Origin: CAWHPS01 sp963831235 | Lineage (GTDB): Bacteria > Fibrobacterota > OXYB2-FULL-49-7 > JAEUSG01 | Reading direction: 5' to 3' | Assembly: GCA_963831235.1 (NCBI GenBank) | Contig: CAWHPS010000002.1 | Coordinates: 1-34,859 of the forward strand | Length of the DNA: 34,859 nt | Shown: positions 24,591 through 30,935 of the stretch, piece after piece | How positions within the stretch are numbered: position 1 is the first letter of the stretch | How the letters are laid out: each line of letters starts with the position of its first letter | The notes under the pieces: generated by a model | What the model saw: only the letters and a program-made list of their open reading frames with translations | What the model was told of the DNA's origin: nothing | Databases searched by the model: none | Program-made: the position numbers and the translations under genes

Positions 24591-25137
24591 CGGCTATGTC
24601 TCCTTTCTCGTGCAATAGGATACCCTTTTGTATTTCACTATAAAATGAGGGATCATCCTTACTCAGGGATGCATAATCGCTAAGTGTATAAATAATCGGT
24701 TTAATGATGCCGGAAAGAATCCTGTCACGGTCAATAAGCTTACGCAGTTTTATCGCCGGTGTTTCGCTTACCAGTGCAATATCAAGATCACTGTCGTGCC
24801 GGTTAAGACCCTGAGCGCAGCTGCCGAATAGAATTATCCGCGAACAGAAGGGCTTAAGAACCTGAACCAAGGGCTGCACTTTTAATAGGTTATCCCATAT
24901 AAGGTGATGTCGAATGAGCGGCAGATTATCAGAAACACGGTAGAAATTCATCCGTCCTTTGCGGACAACGCTTACAACTCCAACTTTCTGTAATTCCTTC
25001 AATACCTGATTAACCGTACCTACGGCAAGCCCCGTCTTCTTACAGATTTCCCGTTCATAGAGGGCATCTTCCGAGTGCAGAGATAATAACGTAAGGATCT
25101 TAAGCGGCGCCTTATTAAGAATGAATTCGTAAAACAT
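24574..25137 (-). CDS. MNT-type nucleotidyltransferase fused to N-terminal winged helix (putative antitoxin)
   Basis: A 187-residue protein. Residues 1-70 form a winged helix (KILTLLSLHSEDALYEREICKKTGLAVGTVNQVLKELQKVGVV, in pieces; RKGRMNFYRVSD wing). Residues about 98-170 form a minimal nucleotidyltransferase domain with GS (105-106) and SDLD (D117, D119). MNT antitoxins inactivate HEPN toxins by adenylylation; the fused DNA-binding domain would allow autoregulation by the same protein. GAGAGG precedes the ATG, and a 14-bp palindrome lies in the promoter. Confidence 0.87.
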   Translation of the reverse strand: MFYEFILNKAPLKILTLLSLHSEDALYEREICKKTGLAVGTVNQVLKELQKVGVVSVVRKGRMNFYRVSDNLPLIRHHLIWDNLLKVQPLVQVLKPFCSRIILFGSCAQGLNRHDSDLDIALVSETPAIKLRKLIDRDRILSGIIKPIIYTLSDYASLSKDDPSFYSEIQKGILLHEKGDIADGDEL

Positions 25138-25154
25138 TTAACCTCTCATCTAAA

Positions 25155-25168
25155 TGAACATATGTTCA
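25155..25168. promoter_or_regulatory. Palindromic operator of the HEPN/MNT operon
   Basis: TGAACATATGTTCA is a perfect 14-bp palindrome 18 bp upstream of the MNT start, next to TATATT on the minus strand. It is a plausible site for the fused winged helix. Confidence 0.55.
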
Positions 25169-25246
25169 ATATAATGAAACAATGAAGCCAGGGCAACAGA
25201 AAAAAAGGATGGCAAAAAAGGGGAGGGGTTGCCTCCCCTTGCCGGT

Positions 25247-25849
25247 TTAGGCGTACCAGCTGCAATAATGTTCTTCTGTTTCTGTTGTTTTATGCCAGTG
25301 GTTTGCACTATCAATTTTACCTTTGTCGTAAATATAAGAACCCCTGACAAAATGAGTGCCGCCATTTAAACCATAGGGCCGGATGTTGAGATAAAAAACG
25401 GGCCCGATAAATGAATTCTTGGAAGGAACACATTGCCCGGCCATTGTCTGCGACTGCGATTTGAGATTTGAAGAAACAGCCCGGACAATGAGGCGGGAAG
25501 CGGTTTTGCCAATTACCTGCACAAACTCAACATTTGTTTGTTCCCAGCCCCATGAACAAGAGAGGATCTCGCCTTCTTTGTAGGTTGACAGGATGGCAGG
25601 GACAAGAGCTTTTTCTGCTGTGCGATTGGCAGCTTTAAGGTTTTCCCGGGCAAAATGCTTTTTGATGTCTTCCCGGATGGCTTGCTTTACTGGTTGCCAG
25701 CTCGGGAACTTTGTATAAGGGACTGAATAGAAGCGGATCTTCTTGGGGTTGAAGATAGCAAGGTGATATTGATTGTCTTTGAGAGACTTCCAGACACTGG
25801 CAATGTTGTTGCCGTACGGAAGTTTGATTTTGTGTGAGAGATTATCCAT
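25247..25849 (-). CDS. Hypothetical plasmid/phage-type protein (200 aa)
   Basis: Soluble protein starting MDNLSHKIKLPYGNNIASVWKSL. The phrase YKEGEILSCSWGWEQTNVEFVQVIGKTASRLIVRAV resembles a short beta-barrel domain of small plasmid and phage proteins of unknown function (Y-x-G-D/E-I-L-x-x-S-W-G-x-x-Q-T-N). AAAGGA precedes the ATG. It is the last gene of a minus-strand cluster with the DUF6573-like, Cys-containing and SLOG genes. Confidence 0.65.
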   Translation of the reverse strand: MDNLSHKIKLPYGNNIASVWKSLKDNQYHLAIFNPKKIRFYSVPYTKFPSWQPVKQAIREDIKKHFARENLKAANRTAEKALVPAILSTYKEGEILSCSWGWEQTNVEFVQVIGKTASRLIVRAVSSNLKSQSQTMAGQCVPSKNSFIGPVFYLNIRPYGLNGGTHFVRGSYIYDKGKIDSANHWHKTTETEEHYCSWYA

Positions 25850-25869
25850 TGTAAAAATCCTTTTTTTAA

Positions 25870-25904
25870 AAGAGTTAATAGTTGATAGTTAAAAGTTGAG
25901 AGTT
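25870..25904. repeat. Heptad tandem repeats, block 1
   Basis: Five unspaced 7-bp units of the form NANAGTT (AAGAGTT, AATAGTT, GATAGTT, AAAAGTT, GAGAGTT). The block lies between two genes of the same cluster, upstream of the 200-residue gene. Confidence 0.85.
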
Positions 25905-25918
25905 AAAAGGCATGGGTT

Positions 25919-26314
25919 TTAATCCTCGTTTGGGAACATGATTGTTATGACAGGATCCAGTGTGTCGCCTGGACCGCAAAGGGCTTTTAACTGCGCTTCT
26001 TTTTGATAGCAGGTGCGGCCGTTTGGATGGCCCATTGTATAGAGAACGGAAAAAAGCACTGTTGAACCCTTCTGCTTGGTTATTGCGTAGCGCAACATGT
26101 GTAAAGTATCCCATAAACGGCCTTCTATGCTGTTACCAAAACGGCTGGCGGCTATAATATCCGGGACAATTAAAGATTCCCAGACCGTTAAAGTAACGGC
26201 AACGGGGAATTTAAAGCCAGCCTCTTTTGCTGTTGTGGAAACATCGATTAGAACACCGTCTGAAATGGCTTGAGCGCGGGTGTATGTGCTGATGACCTCG
26301 AAATCTTGAAACAT
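25919..26314 (-). CDS. DUF6573-like protein
   Basis: A 131-residue protein with the opening VISTYTRAQAISDGVLIDVSTTAKEAGFKFPVAVT, which matches my recollection of the DUF6573 family of plasmid and conjugative-element proteins of unknown function. AAGGAGG lies upstream of the ATG. Neighbouring blocks of heptads flank it on both sides. Family membership is from recalled pattern only. Confidence 0.7.
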   Translation of the reverse strand: MFQDFEVISTYTRAQAISDGVLIDVSTTAKEAGFKFPVAVTLTVWESLIVPDIIAASRFGNSIEGRLWDTLHMLRYAITKQKGSTVLFSVLYTMGHPNGRTCYQKEAQLKALCGPGDTLDPVITIMFPNED

Positions 26315-26329
26315 GGGAAACCTCCTTGA

Positions 26330-26371
26330 AATAGTTGAAAGTTAATAGTTAAAAGTTGAGAGTTAATAGTT
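26330..26371. repeat. Heptad tandem repeats, block 2
   Basis: Six unspaced 7-bp units (AATAGTT, GAAAGTT, AATAGTT, AAAAGTT, GAGAGTT, AATAGTT) directly upstream of the ribosome-binding site of the DUF6573-like gene; the last unit and part of the previous one overlap the stop codon of the 26363 gene. Confidence 0.85.
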
Positions 26372-26575
26372 TGCATCCAGCACATTGACATCAAAAGACC
26401 ATGAAAGAAAATCCTGATGGTGTTTTGTGTTGAGTTTGTAAACTGATTTACAGTTGGGATAGTAAAGGCATTCTTCTCCTTTCTGAATGGGTTGGCCGGT
26501 TTCTGCGCATTTGGACGGAAAGCGGGCGGTGATGATCCGAGGATCTTGGTTGAGGGTGGATTTGTTGCGGTACAT
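26363..26575 (-). CDS. Small Cys-containing protein, possible zinc binder (70 aa)
   Basis: MYRNKSTLNQDPRIITARFPSKCAETGQPIQKGEECLYYPNCKSVY... has Cys residues at C-x(n)-C spacing (KCAETG, EECLYY, NCKS), suggesting a small zinc-ribbon-like fold as in several plasmid-borne small proteins. AGAAAGG precedes the ATG. Its stop codon lies inside the heptad repeats. No family can be named with certainty. Confidence 0.6.
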   Translation of the reverse strand: MYRNKSTLNQDPRIITARFPSKCAETGQPIQKGEECLYYPNCKSVYKLNTKHHQDFLSWSFDVNVLDANY

Positions 26576-26590
26576 AATGGAACCTTTCTT

Positions 26591-27100
26591 TTAAATGTGC
26601 CCGGGCTCTATGGTGCCGAGCTTGACCTGGTTAAATAGCGAACCTTGTGGAATGACTGGACTAATAAAAGGAACTTGGGGACAATGCGGAAATGTGGCAA
26701 CTTGCCAACCTGCAACGCCAGAAAGGCAGGGGAGGGCTGAAAGTGGAAACCCGGGCAGGTGGACAAGAACCGGAACACCGGCCCTGACTGCGGACCAGAC
26801 CGCGAGCCAGGAACCTGACCGGATGGGGGAGGGGGAAACAGGAAAAGAGAGCACCAGGTTTGAAGAGCGCACAAGCTGTATTGTGCGGGCACGGAGGACG
26901 GCAGGAAGGCGGCTTTGTGCCTGAAAAACGCGAAGCGGCTGCTTGTGCGAAGCGCACCACGACCGGACAGCATGATCCAAACCTGTTGGACAGCAGCCGG
27001 TTGAAGGTGTGGCGCCGGATGGGAGAGAAGCGAGTATTTGCAGTGCTGTAGCGACTGCAGGGCCTTTAAGATTGCGGGAACCTACAAAACCGATGTGCAT
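26591..27100 (-). CDS. SLOG/DprA-like nucleotide-binding protein
   Basis: I prefer ATG 27100 (MHIGFVGSRNL); a GTG at 27130 would add ten residues. The pattern GFVGSRNL, then STGCCPTGLDHAVRSW and later SGSWLAVWSAVRAGVPVLVHLPG is that of a SLOG (Rossmann-like) domain, as in DprA, YspA and LOG proteins, which bind nucleotides or nucleotide derivatives. The gene is visibly richer in G+C than its neighbours, suggesting separate origin. It heads the minus-strand cluster of small plasmid genes. Confidence 0.7.
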   Translation of the reverse strand: MHIGFVGSRNLKGPAVATALQILASLPSGATPSTGCCPTGLDHAVRSWCASHKQPLRVFQAQSRLPAVLRARTIQLVRSSNLVLSFPVSPSPIRSGSWLAVWSAVRAGVPVLVHLPGFPLSALPCLSGVAGWQVATFPHCPQVPFISPVIPQGSLFNQVKLGTIEPGHI

Positions 27101-27143
27101 GGGCAACCCCGTTGGGACGCCGCCGGACACCGCCGCGATGGGA

Positions 27144-27337
27144 ACCTACCCACCACACTGCCGGGGCTTATTACCCGTATTTACACCCCCCTGCCCAGCC
27201 CAACGCAACAAAACCGGAGGCTCGAAACAAAAAAAACCCACAAATAAAATCATTCTATTGATGGTTTATTTTGTTTTTTTGTTGCGTGGCCCTGCTGTAT
27301 ATCTTTTAGATAAGCACCGGCAGTGTGGTGGGTAGGT
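27144..27337. repeat. Element bounded by 21-bp perfect inverted repeat
   Basis: Arms ACCTACCCACCACACTGCCG... (27144-27164) and its exact complement (27317-27337), with further inner pairing (CGCAACAAAA / TTTTGTTGCG). A shorter relative is at 27518-27607. The structure looks like a folded RNA or a small MITE-like element. No gene is seen between 27131 and 27812. Confidence 0.7.
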
Positions 27338-27517
27338 GATGGGGGATTTAATGGAATAGAGGCCGGGTGATGTGTGAGAGAATAAAATTGAGCTGCCAAA
27401 GGCAGCAACTATGTAAATGCAATTGCATATTTCAATATGAGCGCCAGAGATATTCTAATACGGCACAGGACAGAGCTGTCAAAGTCAGAGTTTAAAGCCC
27501 TTTTCATATCGTTTCCC

Positions 27518-27607
27518 GCCCAGCCCAACGCAATAAAACCGAGGCTTTTGTTGCATGGCCCGGGGTATAACTTTTTAGTAAGTCCCCGGCAGGGTGGTGG
27601 GGTTAGG
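27518..27607. repeat. Second, shorter copy of the 27144 element
   Basis: CCCAGCCCAACGCAATAAAACC...TTTTGTTGCATGGCCC...CCCCGGCAGGGTGGTGGGG aligns with the core and right arm of the element at 27144-27337 but lacks the AT-rich middle and the left arm. Confidence 0.65.
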
Positions 27608-27812
27608 AGGTAGACTTTGATTTAATACCACTGCAGCTTGCTGCGGGATTAATGATGAAGAAAAAGAGTGAGCGACCCCGATAGGTATCCAACAGACTTT
27701 TTGAAACACGGCGGTTTTTAAAGCTATATTGACGCATGATTAGGATGAGAAGATTAAGGGTGCTGATCCATTTTGCCTGTTGGTCAGTCGATTTGACGAG
27801 AAGGATAATTCT

Positions 27813-29981
27813 ATGAAAAAAATCAAGAATGCTCAAAAAATGCCTGATGCTTCAGTTGTTCTTTTTGAAAAATTGTTCAGAAAGCATGATGTTATCATGC
27901 TGCTGCTGGATGCTGAAACCGCTCAGATCATTGATGCCAATGATGCCGCTCTGATTTTTTATGGCTATTCCTTGAACCAAATAACGGCAATGAAAATTGG
28001 TGAAATAAACGAGATGACTCCGGATATGTTTGACAAAGAATTTAAAAAGGCTCTTCGTGAAGAACAAAATAGATTTACAAGAACACATCGGTTAGCAAAC
28101 GGCCAAGCCATGACTGTTGAGGTTCATACTACACTGATATCGTTTGAAGACAGAAAGTGCCTTTTTTCAATTGTCACCGACATCACCGAACATGCTAAAA
28201 CACAGGAACGCGAACAGCTATTGATAAACATTCTTGATCTGCTGAACCGCGCTGAAATGACGACCGACCTTATTAATGGAATCCTGGCGATGATTAAAAC
28301 CCACACCCGCATCGAAGCCATCGGCCTACGTCTCCAAGACGGGAAGGATTATCCCTATTATCAAACAGATGGTTTCCCCGGCCACTTTGTCGAAAAGGAA
28401 CGGTACCTTTGCTCCAAAGATGAATCAGGAAATTTCATTTGCGACCAAGCTGGCAACCCTTTATTGGAATGCATGTGCGGCAAGATCATCCAGGGCCACA
28501 CGGATCCCGGAAAGGCCTTTTTCACCCAGGGCGGCAGTTTCTGGACCAACAGCACCACCCGGCTCCTTGACAAGACTACCGAGAGTGACAGGCAGGCGTC
28601 TACCCGCAATCGCTGCAATGGCGAAGGCTATGAGTCCGTGGCGTTAATCCCATTGCGCGCGAGTGATACCATCATCGGCCTGCTACAGCTCAACGACCGC
28701 CGGAAGGACCGCTTTACCCTTGACATGATTAAATACTTTGAAGGGCTCGGAGCCGCAATCGCCATTGCCGTGTTCCGCAAACATGCGGCCCAGGAACGCT
28801 TGCGGTTCCTGGAAGAAAGCCAGCAGAACCAGAAACTCGAAGCCCTCGGTGTTTTGGCCGGCGGTATTTCCCACGATTTCAACAATATGCTGGCGCAGAT
28901 TTTCGGGTACATCGAATTGGCGCACAAGAAATCAGGGGAAGTAAAAATCAAGGAGTATCTCGAGAAGACATTGGCATCCATGGACAGAGCAAAGGCGCTC
29001 ACCGGACAGCTCATGACCTTTGCCAAGGGCGGCAACCCGATTAAGAAGATTCAACACTTGTTCCCGTTTGTCCAGGATACGACGCTCTTCGCACTCAGCG
29101 GCACAAATGTGAAAGCCTATTTTGATGTTGAACCAAGCCTCTGGCCATGTGATTTTGACCAGAACCAGATAGGACAGGTGGTGGACAACATCATAATCAA
29201 CTCGCAGCAAGCGATGCCCGCAGGAGGAACAATTGAAATCTCAGCTAAAAAGATTACACTGGCCGAAAATGAGGTGGCCGCGCTCGGCAAAGGTGATTAT
29301 GTAAGGATATCGATTAAAGACAAGGGCAACGGTATCCCGAGCGACATACTCCCCCGTATTTTCGAGCCGTTCTTTACGACAAAAACCAAGGGGCATGGAC
29401 TTGGCCTTGCAATCTGCCATTCCATTGTCAAGCGCCATGGGGGTCACATTTATGCCGAATCTGAACATGGCAAAGGAACGGCTTTTCAAATATATTTGCC
29501 CGCATTCGTGGGAGCCCTTGACCCGCTGACCGGTGAAAGGCTGAAAGACCATTCGGGCCATGGCACATTCCTCGTGATGGATGATGAGCCGGGCGTATTG
29601 GAAATCATTAAGGAAATGCTTGAGTCTTTCGGATATTCTGTGATATGCAAAGATGAGGGGAAAAAAGCCGTTGATTTCTTCATTGAAGAAACCCGCATCG
29701 GACGAACAATTGCCGGAATGCTTTTTGACCTCACGGTACCTGGCGGCATGGGTGGAAAGCAAGCAATTGCCGAAATCCGGAAATGGGACAGGGCTGTGCC
29801 CGTATTTGTCGCAAGCGGGTATTCGGAGGATCCTGTAATGGCGAACCCACATGAATATGGATTCAATGCAAGTATCTGCAAACCTTTCGGTATGGACAAA
29901 CTTGCCAGTATGCTGAACATTCACATTATGTCAATGGGGGGGGGGGGGGGTAAAATATCGCGGAATTTAAGTGTGTATTAA
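27813..29981 (+). CDS. Hybrid histidine kinase (PAS-GAF-HisKA-HATPase-REC)
   Basis: A 722-residue protein from ATG 27813 (AGAAGG upstream; a TTG at 27780 is less likely). In order: a PAS domain (FRKHDVIMLLLDAETAQIIDANDAALIFYGYS in part), a GAF domain with clustered Cys (ECMCGKIIQG), a HisKA box with GGISHDFNNMLAQ (phospho-acceptor His), an ATPase domain (DNIIINSQQAMPAGG N-box, DKGNGIPSDILPRIFEPFFTTK, GHGLGLAICHSI), and a C-terminal receiver (MDDEPGVLEI, FDLTVPGGMGG, ASGYS, CKPFGM). No membrane helix is seen, so it should be cytoplasmic. The C-terminal dozen residues are encoded by a 15-G run. A terminator follows. Confidence 0.94.
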   Translation: MKKIKNAQKMPDASVVLFEKLFRKHDVIMLLLDAETAQIIDANDAALIFYGYSLNQITAMKIGEINEMTPDMFDKEFKKALREEQNRFTRTHRLANGQAMTVEVHTTLISFEDRKCLFSIVTDITEHAKTQEREQLLINILDLLNRAEMTTDLINGILAMIKTHTRIEAIGLRLQDGKDYPYYQTDGFPGHFVEKERYLCSKDESGNFICDQAGNPLLECMCGKIIQGHTDPGKAFFTQGGSFWTNSTTRLLDKTTESDRQASTRNRCNGEGYESVALIPLRASDTIIGLLQLNDRRKDRFTLDMIKYFEGLGAAIAIAVFRKHAAQERLRFLEESQQNQKLEALGVLAGGISHDFNNMLAQIFGYIELAHKKSGEVKIKEYLEKTLASMDRAKALTGQLMTFAKGGNPIKKIQHLFPFVQDTTLFALSGTNVKAYFDVEPSLWPCDFDQNQIGQVVDNIIINSQQAMPAGGTIEISAKKITLAENEVAALGKGDYVRISIKDKGNGIPSDILPRIFEPFFTTKTKGHGLGLAICHSIVKRHGGHIYAESEHGKGTAFQIYLPAFVGALDPLTGERLKDHSGHGTFLVMDDEPGVLEIIKEMLESFGYSVICKDEGKKAVDFFIEETRIGRTIAGMLFDLTVPGGMGGKQAIAEIRKWDRAVPVFVASGYSEDPVMANPHEYGFNASICKPFGMDKLASMLNIHIMSMGGGGGKISRNLSVY
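29936..29950 (+). repeat. 15-G homopolymer at the 3' end of the kinase gene
   Basis: Fifteen consecutive G encode Met-Gly5 and lie about ten codons before the stop. One G more gives an immediate TAA; one fewer gives a different short tail. The receiver domain is upstream and unaffected. Confidence 0.85.
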
Positions 29982-30039
29982 ACGCTGGATTTATACAAAC
30001 GTCCTTTATTGAGTATTGGGATGCAGCTTTAAAAGAAAA

Positions 30040-30076
30040 CCCCCGGACCCAAGGGGGATCGGATCCGGGGATTTTT
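30040..30076 (+). terminator. Intrinsic terminator after the hybrid kinase
   Basis: CCCCCGGACCC and GGATCCGGGG form a stem with one bulge, followed by ATTTTT on the plus strand. The minus strand also has a T-rich flank, so it may act for the sigma-factor fragment too. Confidence 0.75.
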
Positions 30077-30107
30077 CACCAATTAAAAAGGAGGATCTGA
30101 TTTATTT

Positions 30108-30322
30108 TTAGGCGCTCATTGCCATTTCGTATGTCCTATGGCCGGCTTGCATTTTTTCAAGCGCCTTTTTCTTTATTTGTCTTACCCTTTCTTTTGAGAT
30201 TTTAAGCTTATGCCCGATTTGATCAAGATTAAAATCAGTTTCATGATTAAGCCCAAAATAATATGACACAACGGATCGTTCCTGCGGGTTAAGAACATCC
30301 ATAAGCTCATCTATGGATTTCT
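30108..30322 (-). pseudogene. Sigma-70 family factor, C-terminal fragment truncated by transposon
   Basis: The frame reads QKSIDELMDVLNPQERSVVSYYFGLN... and DQIGHKLKISKERVRQIKKKALEKMQ, a good sigma-70 region 4 (the -35-binding helix-turn-helix of RpoD/RpoS-type factors). Upstream, the frame enters the transposon end at 30323 and meets a stop, so regions 1-3 are missing and are expected beyond the right end of the transposon, outside the window. The ATG at 30302 is internal and would give region 4 alone. Confidence 0.85.
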
Positions 30323-30366
30323 GGGCAAAATTAAATATTTAGGGCAAATCTGTCGTAAAATTGACA
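30323..30366 (+). repeat. Left terminal inverted repeat of the Tn3-family element
   Basis: Matches the reverse complement of 34816-34859. It contains the palindrome TAAATATTTA and the segment GGGCAAATCTGTCGTAA, whose GTCGTAA end recalls the TAAG end of Tn3-type repeats. Confidence 0.85.
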
Positions 30367-30483
30367 GGAAGAATATGGAAAAAAGCTATAAGCCTCTTAA
30401 ATTGCGTTAGTTGTGTGGTTTTCAATATAAACACCGGAAAAATACAGCCAATCAAGATTACAGGCTTATAAAGTCGCCCCTTT

Positions 30484-30933
30484 TTACGTGCCAAGTTTAA
30501 TTTCGTTATTAGGCAATACAATCTCGCCGGAAAGAACCTTTAAGGCCACCTCTTCATCGCTCATTTCTATAATTCGATTAATTGTACCCTTCCTGAGTTC
30601 TTTTACAAGAAATAATGTTTTCTCTGTGAGTTTGCGGAAATATTCGCTCTTATAAGCAAGCGCATCAACTCTATCTTGTTGACTTGCAGTAAGAGTTCCT
30701 TTGCGCCATCGTGTATTTTGTTGATCGATATATCCTACGTCTTCTATCTGTCCGCTGTAAAGCCTTATGGCACGATCAATAATAGAATCATCCAGCACGT
30801 GTGGTTTATTCTTGGCCTCCAAGAACGTGGCATAGTTTTCTTCTGTGGCGGCAATCCCATCTGCAACCGTTGATTCAAATAAAGCGATCTTTTCTATAGG
30901 ATACCAGGTTTGTTCTCGCTTCATGAAATTCAT
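30484..30933 (-). CDS. Transposon passenger/accessory protein, unknown (149 aa)
   Basis: Starts two bases after the transposase stop, so it is co-translated with it. The sequence (MNFMKREQTWYPIEKIALFESTVADGIAATEENYATFLEAKNKPHV...) is helical, charged and soluble, with phrases such as IDQQNTRWRKGTLTASQQDRVDALAYKSEYFRKL. I know no family. Position after tnpA and within the terminal repeats suggests an accessory of transposition, immunity or target choice. Other possibilities are an antitoxin-like or regulatory passenger. Confidence 0.7.
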   Translation of the reverse strand: MNFMKREQTWYPIEKIALFESTVADGIAATEENYATFLEAKNKPHVLDDSIIDRAIRLYSGQIEDVGYIDQQNTRWRKGTLTASQQDRVDALAYKSEYFRKLTEKTLFLVKELRKGTINRIIEMSDEEVALKVLSGEIVLPNNEIKLGT

Positions 30934-30935
30934 TT

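Noticed and set aside
26595..27335. Plus-strand ORFs opposite the SLOG gene and across the 27144 element
   Set aside because: GC-rich shadow frames; the minus frame has a recognisable SLOG pattern.
29241..29924. Minus-strand 227-residue ORF
   Set aside because: Antisense to the ATPase and receiver domains of the hybrid kinase.
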